Shown: in pieces, positions 37,078 through 44,988 of the stretch | Position numbering within the stretch: the first letter of the stretch is position 1 | Layout of the letters: each line of letters opens with the position of its first letter | Assembly (NCBI RefSeq): GCF_008087625.1 | Contig: NZ_CP042997.1 | Location: 4,216,001-4,280,000 of the forward strand | From: Aquisphaera giovannonii | GTDB taxonomy: Bacteria > Planctomycetota > Planctomycetia > Isosphaerales > Isosphaeraceae | DNA length: 64,000 nucleotides | Direction: 5' to 3' | Position numbers and translations under genes: made by a program | The notes under the pieces: model-generated | What the model was told of the DNA's origin: nothing | What the model saw: the letters and a program-made list of their open reading frames with translations, nothing else | The model's database searches: none

Positions 37078-37818
37078 TGCGCGACCCTCCCGGTCCAGGA
37101 CTCCTTCCGCCGGAAAGGCGGCATTATCAATACGCGCCTCCGGCTGTCAATTTGGCAATCCGTCGATGGATCCGGCCCGACGAGCGAATAACCGTGTCCC
37201 TCATGGCCGACCGCGATGACGGGTCGCGTCGAATTTGCCGATCGATTGAAGAATCCGCCCCAATCGGCGAACAAATCTTCGAACTCAAACGTCTGTTTGA
37301 AACAGGCGTATGAAGACGACGAGTTCGTATTTCTCACCGCGGCTCATCCGGGGAGGCGGTTCGGGTGTAGGGTTGATAGCGAGCGGCCCGTGTTGAAAGG
37401 GATTTCCCGGAAGTTGGCATGGAAAATGGACATCTCACGTCGCATTTCGTGAAGTCATCGGACAAAAGCATCTGCGATGACATGCATTGTGAGCTTTAAT
37501 TGAAACCGAGGAGGAAAAATCTGGCAAACTCTCCTCATGGGACGTTCGCGTCGAATTTCGAGGGAGCCAGGCGACCGGACGTTGTATCCATTTTTTAGGA
37601 AAATCGTTCGTCTGCGTGGGCCGGCGGGGGCGGCCGGGCGTATCAAGAAGGTGGCCAACCGAGTTTCCGATCCGATTTTGCGTCCGCTTCCGAACCTGGA
37701 CTTCGATAGAAATCACGTACAACAACAGGGTTGGAAGGACGAAGAAATTCTGAGCAGCAAAGATCGCGGGCGTGGATGATTGTGCTCGGGGCCTGGAGGC
37801 CTGTTTGGGGGCTCGAGG
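37078..37818. promoter_or_regulatory. Lower-GC divergent intergenic region of 740 bp before a sigma-factor gene
   Basis: It is clearly AT-richer than the coding regions. It contains a perfect 13-base palindrome CTGTTTGAAACAG at 37293-37305 and a possible stem GAGGAG (37508-37513) with CTCCTC (37531-37536), just before an ATG at 37537. An open frame 37537-37779 has basic, biased sequence and is not convincing. The region should hold the promoters of both the secreted-protein gene and the sigma-factor gene. Confidence 0.45.
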
Positions 37819-39498
37819 ATGTCCAGGGTGTACTGCCATCCCGCGGTGAAGCAACTCAAGGATCAGCAGGCCCGCTACGCCCCGAGGGAGCGGAGGCTGG
37901 AGCAGATCGAGCGGGCGGAGCAGTTGCTGGCGGAAATCGAGCCGGCGCGGAATTACCCATACGAATATCTCTGCTTCCGGATCACGGGCTATCGGCCGGA
38001 GGGGTGGTCGGCGCTGGTCCTGGAAGGCGGCGACGTCCGGCATGACCTCCGGCTGCTGATCGAGGACCTGTCCTCCACGATCCGTCAGGGGGTGGAGCAG
38101 GCGGCCGAGCCCGTCCTGACGGTGGAGGAGGTCGGCAAGAGGTTCAATGTCTCCACCCGCACGGTGACCCGCTGGCGGCGGCAGGGGCTGGTGGCGAGGC
38201 GGTTCGTGATGGAAGGGCGTACCAAGATCGGTTTCCTCGAGTCGAGCCTGGAGCGGTTCGTCGCCAGCCACCGGGACCAGGTCGATCGGGGATCGCGTTT
38301 TCGGCAACTGACCGACGAGGAGAGGGACGAGATCGTCCGTCGAGCTCGTCGGATGGCGCTATACCGCCCCGGCCAGGTAGGACTGGTCGAGGTGGCGCGG
38401 AGGATCGCAAGGAAAATGTCACGCTCAACCGAGACCGTCCGACTGACGCTCAAGGCTTACGACCGCGAGCACCCCGACCGCGCCATCTTCGCACCGTCGG
38501 CCGCCCCCCTGGACGACGAGGCCAAGGGCCAGATCTATCTCCGCCATCGCATGGGCGTCTCGGTGGACGTCCTCGCGTCGCAGTATGGCCGGACCCGGTC
38601 CAGCATCTATCGGCTCATCAACGAGGTCCGGGCGCACCGGCTCCTCGAGATGAAGCTCGAGTTCATCAACCACGAGAGCTTCGACGACCCGGCGTCCGAG
38701 GCCGCGATCATGGCGCCGCTCCCCGAGCCGGCCTCCGGCAAGGCCCCGCGGCGGCCCAAGGCCCCCAAGGGCCTGCCCCCGTACCTGGCCAGCCTTTATG
38801 AGGTCCCGCTCCTGGACCGCGAGCAGGAGATGCACCTGTTCCGCCAGATGAACTACCTCAAGAGCAAGGCCCACAAGCTCCGCGAGGTGCTCGACCCGGC
38901 CAAGGCGAAGACCGCCGAGCTGGATCGGATCGAGGAGCTCCAGGAGGAGGCCCTGGCCGTCAAGAACCAGATCATCCGGGCGAACCTCCGCCTGGTGGTC
39001 TCGATCGCCAAGCGGCACGTCGGCCCCTCGAACAACTTCTTCGAGCTGGTCTCCGACGGCAACATGAGCCTGATCCGCGCCGTCGAGAAGTTCGACTTCT
39101 CCCGGGGCAACAAGTTCAGCACGTATGCGTCGTGGGCGATCATGAAGAATTTCGCCCGGACGATCCCGGAGGAGAACTACCGCCGCGACCGGTTCGTCAC
39201 CGGCCACGAGGAGATGTTCGAGGCCGCGGCCGACAACCGGACCGACGAGCACGAGTACGAGAGCGCCCTGAAGCGGATGCAGGAGGCGATCAAGGGGATG
39301 CTCGACCGCCTCGACGACCGCGAGCGGCTGATCATCACCAGCCGGTTCGGCCTCGGCGGCTCCGCCGAGCGGACCCTGGAGCAGCTCGGCCGCGAGCTCG
39401 GCATCACCAAGGAGCGCGTCCGCCAGATCGAGTCCCGCGGCGTCGACAAGCTCCGCAAGATCGCCGGCGAGCAGAAGCTCGAGCTGCCCATGCTCTGA
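37819..39498 (+). CDS. RNA polymerase sigma-70 family factor with N-terminal helix-turn-helix extension
   Basis: The 559-residue protein combines an unusual N-terminal half with a sigma core. Residues about 85-155 hold a MerR/excisionase-like helix-turn-helix (VEEVGKRFNVSTRTVTRW), and 165-280 contain a second HTH-like part (VDVLASQYGRTRSSIYRLI). The C-terminal half carries sigma region 2 (LVVSIAKRHVGPSNN; LVSDGNMSLIRAVEKFDF; STYASWAIMKNFARTI) and region 4 (LGRELGITKERVRQIESRG). There is no region 1.1. It recognises promoters with RNA polymerase; the N-terminal HTHs may bind DNA or a regulator. ATG 37819 is chosen because the frame to the TTG at 37780 adds leader-like sequence. Two hairpins follow the stop. 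It is not the housekeeping sigma by length and composition, though the core is close to it. Confidence 0.9.
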   Translation: MSRVYCHPAVKQLKDQQARYAPRERRLEQIERAEQLLAEIEPARNYPYEYLCFRITGYRPEGWSALVLEGGDVRHDLRLLIEDLSSTIRQGVEQAAEPVLTVEEVGKRFNVSTRTVTRWRRQGLVARRFVMEGRTKIGFLESSLERFVASHRDQVDRGSRFRQLTDEERDEIVRRARRMALYRPGQVGLVEVARRIARKMSRSTETVRLTLKAYDREHPDRAIFAPSAAPLDDEAKGQIYLRHRMGVSVDVLASQYGRTRSSIYRLINEVRAHRLLEMKLEFINHESFDDPASEAAIMAPLPEPASGKAPRRPKAPKGLPPYLASLYEVPLLDREQEMHLFRQMNYLKSKAHKLREVLDPAKAKTAELDRIEELQEEALAVKNQIIRANLRLVVSIAKRHVGPSNNFFELVSDGNMSLIRAVEKFDFSRGNKFSTYASWAIMKNFARTIPEENYRRDRFVTGHEEMFEAAADNRTDEHEYESALKRMQEAIKGMLDRLDDRERLIITSRFGLGGSAERTLEQLGRELGITKERVRQIESRGVDKLRKIAGEQKLELPML

Positions 39499-39509
39499 TC
39501 CGAGATGAC

Positions 39510-39537
39510 CGGCCGCCGGGGTCCAGCCCCGCGGCCG
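39510..39537 (+). terminator. Hairpin behind the sigma-factor gene
   Basis: CGGCCGCCGGGG (39510-39521) pairs with CCCCGCGGCCG (39527-39537) around a TCCAG loop with one bulge, 11 bases behind the stop codon. No T-run follows, so it is a GC-rich hairpin rather than a classical terminator. Confidence 0.5.
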
Positions 39538-39554
39538 AACCTCGACGCCACAAA

Positions 39555-39596
39555 GACGGCCGGGTGATGCGGGCGGAAGCCTGCACCCCGGCCGTC
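39555..39596 (+). terminator. Second hairpin behind the sigma-factor gene
   Basis: GACGGCCGGGTG (39555-39566) pairs with CACCCCGGCCGTC (39584-39596) with one bulge and a 17-base loop. It follows the hairpin at 39510 by 17 bases and also lacks a T-run. Confidence 0.45.
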
Positions 39597-39713
39597 GCCA
39601 TTTCCCGGCCGGCTATGCAGAGGCGAGCGGGCCGGATGCCTTGCTCGGTCGATCGTCGCCCGGTCTACTGGGCTCACGGCGCCGTGGCCGTGGCTCGACC
39701 CCGGGAGGCCCAT

Positions 39714-40502
39714 ATGGAAGGCGAACGACAGGGCGAGGCGTTGACGGAGGGGAGTATCTCGAAGGTGGTAGGCCGAGATGCCGGCCAGTCCGGATGGAAT
39801 ATGCTCCTACGCTGGCCGGTTTTCGCGGCCTTCGCCGGCATCTACGCCCCGATTGTCTGCCTCGCCGTCCAGGCGGTCCTCATACCCGACGAAAGATTCT
39901 GGCTGCCGGGCCTCGGGTTCATCAACGCTTTCTGGATATTCTCCTACGGCCTGATGGGACTCGAGATGCTGCTCCTGCTCGCGTGGCTAGCTTTCGGCCA
40001 CCGTCTGGGCCTCTGGAACGGGCCGGCCTCGGGGGCCCTCTTCGCGGGCGCCCTGTTCTCCGGCGTGCTGGGACTCGTGCTGCTCCCGGTTACCGTGGTC
40101 GGGCTTCCGTTGCTAATCGGTGTCCTGGGGTTCATCCCCTTCATCACGGCGGGCGTCTACTTCGCCAACGCGGCCGCCGCCTATCATGAGGCAAAGGCGG
40201 TCATGCAAGGACCGCGGCTCATGGGCTCGGTCCTGCTGGGGGCATTACTGGTCTTCGGCGTGCCAGGGGCCGCACAGACAACCGTCTCGCTGACGGTGAG
40301 GGCCGCGATACGAGGTGTCGCCGAGGGAGACCCGGCGGCGATGGCGAAACTTCGCGACTGGTACGGCTTCGCGCACCGAGATCGCCTCGTCTGGGCCTAC
40401 ACGGCCGAGCAGGACATCACCCGGAAAAAGCGGCTGGCCGACGCCTACAGGTCGTTGACCGGTCATGACATCGAGTCCAGGCTCGCCCGCCTGAACGACT
40501 GA
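39714..40502 (+). CDS. Integral membrane protein of unknown function
   Basis: The 262-residue protein has about five hydrophobic helices, including WPVFAAFAGIYAPIVCLAV, FINAFWIFSYGLMGLEMLLL, LFSGVLGLVLLPVTVVGL and LIGVLGFIPFITAGVYFAN. A charged C-terminal tail follows (AAMAKLRDWYGFAHRDRLVW; DITRKKRLADAYRSLTGHD). No family is recognised. ATG 39714 has GGAGG five bases upstream, and the frame above it (from 39132) is antisense-frame noise from the sigma gene. It is about 200 bp before the DUF1559-type gene on the same strand. Confidence 0.8.
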   Translation: MEGERQGEALTEGSISKVVGRDAGQSGWNMLLRWPVFAAFAGIYAPIVCLAVQAVLIPDERFWLPGLGFINAFWIFSYGLMGLEMLLLLAWLAFGHRLGLWNGPASGALFAGALFSGVLGLVLLPVTVVGLPLLIGVLGFIPFITAGVYFANAAAAYHEAKAVMQGPRLMGSVLLGALLVFGVPGAAQTTVSLTVRAAIRGVAEGDPAAMAKLRDWYGFAHRDRLVWAYTAEQDITRKKRLADAYRSLTGHDIESRLARLND

Positions 40503-40697
40503 AAGACGGGACCGATGGTTCCGCAGACGGGACGTCTTGCCGCAATCCGTCATCTGGAGCGGCCGGCCCTCTCGACGGAGGAGCCTCGCCCATTATACTA
40601 CAACTGTCACAGAGAGGCTCGAGGTCAGAATTGTCGACGCCCGGGCACGCGACGCGCGGCGAGGGCGTGAAGGACGAACCCCTGGGAGGTCCCGGCG

Positions 40698-41519
40698 ATG
40701 GCGTTCCCCCGAGTGCGGTTCACGATCCGGCGGGTGATGGTCTTCGTGGCGCTGGCGGCCGTCGTGTCAGGCCTGGCCTCGCGTATCCAGCGCGTGTCGG
40801 AGGCGAATGTCCGGGAGGCGTGCTGCAACAACCTGCGGAACATCGCACTGGCCGTGACCGTGTTCTCGGAGGCGAAGGGATCGTACCCCGCGGGGACGGT
40901 CGCCAATGACCGATTTCCTACCGAGAGGCGATTGAGTTGGCTGGTTGCCATCGCGGCATATCTTGACCAATGGCGATGGCTGCTGGACCTGGATCGGCCC
41001 TGGGACGCGGATGAGAATCGAGTCACTCGCGGCCAGGGCACGGTAGGCCCTCCCACCGCCGTGGGCCGGTTACACATCATGACCTGCCCGGCGGCGTCCG
41101 GAGGACGCGAGGAGCACATGCCCGGCTGGACCTGGTACGTCGGGATCGCCGGCCTCGGCCCGGATGCGCCCGAGCTGCCCGTCGGCCACCCGCGGGCCGG
41201 GGTCTTCGGGTACGACCGTCGGACGAAGCCCGCCGACATCACCGACGGCCTGGCGACCACGCTGCTGATCGCGGAGACGGACGTGGACAACGGCCCCTGG
41301 ACGGCGGGAGGCCCAACGACCGTCCGCGGCCTGGACCCTTCCCGCAAGCCCTACATCGGCCCGGGCCGTCCGTTCGGAGGCTTCCACCCGGGCTCCGTGG
41401 TCGTCGCCTTCGCCGACGGCTCCGTCCGGCCGCTCCGCGATACGATCGATCCGAAGGTGTTCGAGGCGCTCTCGACGGCGGCGGGCGGCGAGGCCTTGCC
41501 TGCCGCTTGGGATCGGTGA
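40698..41519 (+). CDS. DUF1559-type protein with a TM N-terminus instead of a prepilin signal
   Basis: The 273-residue protein has a membrane segment (RVMVFVALAAVVSGLAS) after the RFTIRR start common in planctomycetes. It then shows the DUF1559 features NNLRNIALAVTVFSEAKGSYP, ITDGLATTLLIAETD and the C-terminal H-x9-DG motif in FHPGSVVVAFADGSVRPL. Unlike the gene at 55.2-56.1 kb it lacks a [11 protein letters not shown] prepilin N-terminus. These proteins are abundant in planctomycetes and thought to be cell-envelope or pilin-like components. GGGAGG lies eight bases before ATG 40698. Confidence 0.85.
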   Translation: MAFPRVRFTIRRVMVFVALAAVVSGLASRIQRVSEANVREACCNNLRNIALAVTVFSEAKGSYPAGTVANDRFPTERRLSWLVAIAAYLDQWRWLLDLDRPWDADENRVTRGQGTVGPPTAVGRLHIMTCPAASGGREEHMPGWTWYVGIAGLGPDAPELPVGHPRAGVFGYDRRTKPADITDGLATTLLIAETDVDNGPWTAGGPTTVRGLDPSRKPYIGPGRPFGGFHPGSVVVAFADGSVRPLRDTIDPKVFEALSTAAGGEALPAAWDR

Positions 41520-41557
41520 ACGCGGGGCGGTCCCGTCGCCGCCTGTCCGTGACGACC

Positions 41558-41788
41558 TCACGGCAGCAGGTTGTCGCTGTATCCCCGGGAGGCCAGGTCG
41601 CTCAGCACGGCGTAGAGCTCCTGGCGAGTCAGGGGGTGCTCCGGGATGTCCGGCTCCCCGGGCCCGATGATGCAGAGCGGATGGCCCAGGAGCATGTCCC
41701 TGAACCCCCTCCGGCGTCGCACGGAGAATCTGCCGTCCCTCATCCGATCCAGCCGGTAGTTCACCTGGCGGTACGACGAGTCTTGCAT
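41558..41788 (-). CDS. Small protein of 76 residues, unknown function
   Basis: The product MQDSSYRQVNYRLDRMRDG, then RFSVRRRRGFRDMLLGHPL, ends with LTRQELYAVLSDLASRGYSD. It is basic in the first half and helical at the end. A perfect ribosome-binding site GGAGGTGA (reverse complement of 41793-41800) lies four bases before ATG 41788, which strongly supports translation. No family is recognised. The larger frame above it to 43285 is antisense of the dinB gene. It is convergent with the DUF1559-type gene (38 bp between stops). Confidence 0.75.
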   Translation of the reverse strand: MQDSSYRQVNYRLDRMRDGRFSVRRRRGFRDMLLGHPLCIIGPGEPDIPEHPLTRQELYAVLSDLASRGYSDNLLP

Positions 41789-42052
41789 CGGCTCACCTCC
41801 ACTGTTCATCTTAACACGCACCGAAACGGCGGGAGAAGACGACCGGGTCCCCCCACGCTCGCCCCGCCCGAGACGCCCCGGGATCCGGCGTGATGAAGCC
41901 CATTCGTATACGCCTGGCCACGCGTGTGATAGAGTCTCCTGGACGGCGAGGCGGGGCGAGGGCCGGCCGCTCCGACGGTCCGGTGCGAACTGACAGTCGC
42001 TCGCCCTCGCCGATGTCGAGATCACGAGGGAGGCCGCGCGGCCTCGTTCCCG

Positions 42053-43189
42053 ATGGCGGCGCCGGAGGTCGAGGGAGGCAACGCGGAGGCCGCCCCCATC
42101 TTTGGGGGCCCGCCCGCGGCGCCGCGCCCTCGCAAGATCCTTCACATCGATATGGACGCGTTCTATGCGTCGATCGAGCAGCGGGACAATCCCGACCTCC
42201 GGGGCAAGCCGGTCGCCGTCGGCGGGGCTCGTGAGCGGGGCGTCGTGGCGGCGGCGAGCTACGAGGCCCGCAGGTTCGGCGTCCGGTCGGCCATGCCGTC
42301 GGTCTCGGCCCGGAGGAAGTGCCCGGAGCTCATCTTCGTGAAGCCGCGGTTCGACGTGTACCGGGCGGTGTCGCATCAGATCCGGTCGATCTTCACCGAG
42401 TACACGCCGGTCGTCGAGCCGCTCTCCCTCGACGAGGCCTACCTGGACGTCACCGAGAGCCTGCGGGCCATGGCGTCGGCGACGGCCATGGCCGAGGAGA
42501 TTCGCGCGCGGATCCGCGCCGAGACGGGGCTCACGGCGTCCGCCGGCGTCTCCTACAACAAGTTCCTCGCCAAGATGGCCTCCGACGAGCGCAAGCCCGA
42601 CGGCCAGTTCGTGATCACGCCGAGGACGGGCCCCGCCTTCGTCGCGGCCCTGCCCATCGGGAAGTTCCACGGCATCGGCCCGGCGACGTGCGCACGGATG
42701 GAAGAGCTCGGCATCCGCGACGGCGAGGGGCTGCGGGCACGGTCGCTCGCGTTCCTCCAGGAGCACTTCGGCAAGGCGGGAGTCCATTACTATTCCCTGG
42801 CCCGGGGCATCGACCATCGCCCGGTCCTCGCCGATCGAGTCCGCAAGTCGATCGGCGCCGAGACGACGTTCGCCGCCGACCTCTTCACCCCGGACGAGGC
42901 CCGCGAGGCCCTCAGGCCGCTCGTCGAGAAGGTCTGGAACTACCGCGAGGGCTCGACCATCCAGGCGCGGACGCTCACCCTCAAGGTCAAGTATTCCGAC
43001 TTCCGGACCGTCACCCGCAGCCGGACGGACCACGCGCCCTTCGCCTCGACGGCGGCGATCGAGGCCGCCTTGCACGAGCTGCTCGGGCCGCTCTTCCCCG
43101 TCGAGCGTGGCATCCGGCTCCTGGGCGTGACGCTCTCCTCGTTCGACACCGAGGGCGGCCGCGAGCGGCAGCTCAGGCTCCCGCTCTGA
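42053..43189 (+). CDS. dinB: DNA polymerase IV (Y-family)
   Basis: The 378-residue protein is a Y-family translesion polymerase. The N-terminal ILHIDMDAFYASIEQRDNP contains the first catalytic aspartates. VEPLSLDEAYLDVTE has the second catalytic S-L-D-E motif, and GVSYNKFLAKMAS is a family signature. A helix-hairpin-helix-like fingers/thumb portion follows (LPIGKFHGIGPATCARMEELG). The C-terminal little-finger domain ends QLRLPL; a beta-clamp motif at the very end is therefore likely. An N-terminal extension of about 28 residues, rich in Ala/Pro/Gly, is not part of the fold. No good ribosome-binding site precedes ATG 42053, so the true start may be slightly downstream. Confidence 0.95.
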   Translation: MAAPEVEGGNAEAAPIFGGPPAAPRPRKILHIDMDAFYASIEQRDNPDLRGKPVAVGGARERGVVAAASYEARRFGVRSAMPSVSARRKCPELIFVKPRFDVYRAVSHQIRSIFTEYTPVVEPLSLDEAYLDVTESLRAMASATAMAEEIRARIRAETGLTASAGVSYNKFLAKMASDERKPDGQFVITPRTGPAFVAALPIGKFHGIGPATCARMEELGIRDGEGLRARSLAFLQEHFGKAGVHYYSLARGIDHRPVLADRVRKSIGAETTFAADLFTPDEAREALRPLVEKVWNYREGSTIQARTLTLKVKYSDFRTVTRSRTDHAPFASTAAIEAALHELLGPLFPVERGIRLLGVTLSSFDTEGGRERQLRLPL

Positions 43190-43379
43190 CGCGACCGTCG
43201 GCATGGCCGTCGCCCCGCCCCCGGCGTCCTCCGGGTTCGCCCCGGTGCTCCCTGGGCCCTCCGCGGCCCCGCGGTTAGTCTGCATGGTGTCCGCCGGGCC
43301 GGGACGGCGGCGCCGTCATCCCGGCGCGGGACCGGGGCGCAATGGGACCAGTGCGAAAGCTCGATCAGGGGGAAGGCAC

Positions 43380-44273
43380 ATGACGCGGGACTTCAACGAC
43401 CATCGGACCACCAGGCGGACCTTCCTCGGCGGCGCGGCCGCCCTCGCGGGCGTCGCTGCCCTGCCGCGCCGGGGGCTCGGCGTCGAGGATGCCAGGCCCA
43501 ATTCCGTCTTCGGCGGCGTCCGCGTCGGCTGCATCACCTACAGCTACCGGGGCGAGGCCGAATCGGCCCAGGACACGCTCAAGGCGCTGATCGATGACGG
43601 GTTGAGCGAGACCGAGCTGATGGGCGGGCCGATCCAGTCGTTCGCCGGCCTCGGCCGCGGCCATTCGGACGCCGACCGCCAGGCGCAGCTCGCCAGGTGC
43701 GCCGAGCTCCGCAAGATGTTCAACGATGCTGGGGTGAACATCCACATCCACAAGCTCGCGTTCGGCCGGGACGACGCGGACATCGACTTCCACTTCGAGG
43801 TCGCCAAGGTGCTCGGCTGCAAGGCCATCACCACCGAGCGCAACGAACCGATGGTCAAGCGCCTGGCCCCCTTCGCCGAGAAGCACAAGGTCTGGGTCGC
43901 CTTCCACAACCACACGGACAACACGCCGACGATCGAGGACATCGACCCCCTGATGCAGGTCGGGGACTACGTCGGCTTCAACTTCGACATCGGCCACTAC
44001 GTCGCCGGCACCAAGGGCAAGTCGCCGGTCCCGGTCATCGAGAAGTATCACGAGAAGATCGTCAGCCTGCACCTGAAGGACCGCACCGTCGCCGGCGGCA
44101 ACGTACCCTGGGGCCAGGGCCAGACCCCCATCAAGGAAGTCCTCCAGCTCCTCAAGAAGGAGAAGTGGCCGATCTACGCCGACATCGAGGTGGAATACCC
44201 GATCCCGGAGGGCTCCAGCGCGGTGAAGGAAGTGGCGAAGTGCGTCGCGTACTGCAAGGAGGCCCTCGCCTGA
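43380..44273 (+). CDS. Tat-exported sugar phosphate isomerase/epimerase-like TIM-barrel protein
   Basis: The 297-residue protein has a Tat signal (RTTRRTFLGGAAALAGVAAL) and a xylose-isomerase-like barrel. Metal/active-site stretches are VNIHIHKLAFG, ITTERNEP, VWVAFHNHTDN, FNFDIGHYVAG, IVSLHLKDR and IYADIEVEYP. This AP-endonuclease-2-type fold occurs in many planctomycete exported proteins of unknown substrate. It probably acts on a carbohydrate in the periplasm. ATG 43380 is chosen because GGGGGAAGG precedes it closely; the frame upstream to 43203 is leader-like. It is a stand-alone gene, about 190 bp after dinB. Confidence 0.88.
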   Translation: MTRDFNDHRTTRRTFLGGAAALAGVAALPRRGLGVEDARPNSVFGGVRVGCITYSYRGEAESAQDTLKALIDDGLSETELMGGPIQSFAGLGRGHSDADRQAQLARCAELRKMFNDAGVNIHIHKLAFGRDDADIDFHFEVAKVLGCKAITTERNEPMVKRLAPFAEKHKVWVAFHNHTDNTPTIEDIDPLMQVGDYVGFNFDIGHYVAGTKGKSPVPVIEKYHEKIVSLHLKDRTVAGGNVPWGQGQTPIKEVLQLLKKEKWPIYADIEVEYPIPEGSSAVKEVAKCVAYCKEALA

Positions 44274-44726
44274 GGCCCGCCGCCGCGTCCGGGGCGGGCG
44301 AGCCGCAGGGCCGCCGCGCGCAGGGAAGCGCCCGACATTCGGATTGCACCAGCCCCGTACGTCCGCCCCGGGCGAGCACGGCTTGATCGGGAGATGGTGA
44401 AGACGTCGGCCACCGCGGCCTACGCGGTGGCCCATAGCGTCCTGGCCGCGGAGCCGGTGAAGCGGGCGACGGCCCGGCCCGTGTGATCCCCTCCCTCGCC
44501 GGAGTAAGAACCGGGTGGCTGTGGCGGAAGCGCAGCGACGGGATCGCCGAGGCCGGCGCGAAGGGCGCGGGCTCGCCCGCGAGCCGGGGCGATCCCGCGG
44601 CATCGCCTCCGGCCCTGCTGGAGCCACCCGGACGGCCGGCGATCCCGACTCCGATAGCCCCATTTGACACTCGGCACACTTCAGCCGATGAGCCCGAATC
44701 AGCAATTCATGAGGACCGAACGGCGA
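44274..44726. other. Intergenic region of 450 bp
   Basis: No gene is supported. A perfect 9-bp hairpin GCCACCGCG (44409-44417) with CGCGGTGGC (44423-44431) and a GCCTA loop may end transcription of the TIM-barrel gene about 140 bp upstream. It lies inside a 30-codon plus-strand frame beginning at about 44395 that is not convincing. Confidence 0.4.
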
Positions 44727-44936
44727 TCATGGTGTGCCATGCCCCGTGCCCTCCTCATCGCAGCGGCGGCAGTCCAGCTCCATGCCGAGGCGGCCGCGAC
44801 GGCCCTCGGGCGTGGTGACCCAGGGGCGCTCCATCCAGGGGGGGTCGTGCCGGACATGCTGGCCGTGGCCGCACTCGAGGTCGGCCACCCAGTGCCCCTC
44901 GTCGTCCAGGTGGTAGCCCACGATCTTCCGCCTCAT
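44727..44936 (-). CDS. DUF3565 protein
   Basis: The 69-residue protein MRRKIVGYHLDDEGHWVADL, ending ECGHGQHVRHDPPWMERPW and then LDCRRCDEEGTG, matches the DUF3565 pattern including the HVRHDPPW motif and CxxC end. It is likely a small metal-binding protein; function unknown. The length is close to the family's. No clear ribosome-binding site is seen before ATG 44936. It lies 52 bp downstream of the DUF362 gene on the same strand and may be transcribed with it. Confidence 0.85.
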   Translation of the reverse strand: MRRKIVGYHLDDEGHWVADLECGHGQHVRHDPPWMERPWVTTPEGRRGRLGMELDCRRCDEEGTGHGTP

Positions 44937-44988
44937 CGTCGCCGCCCCGCCGCCGCGACCTCGGCGGACCTCCGGCCCGGGCGAGACG

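Noticed and set aside
37537-37779. Open frame of 80 codons before the sigma-factor gene
   Set aside because: Basic, biased composition, no ribosome-binding site at suitable distance and codon use unlike the neighbours.
41789-43285. Long minus-strand frame over dinB
   Set aside because: It is antisense of DNA polymerase IV; only its last 76 codons (41558-41788) have an own ribosome-binding site and were kept as a separate small gene.
44395-44490. A 30-codon plus-strand frame starting MVKTSATAAYAVAH
   Set aside because: It is short, its ribosome-binding site abuts the start codon, and it contains a likely terminator hairpin.
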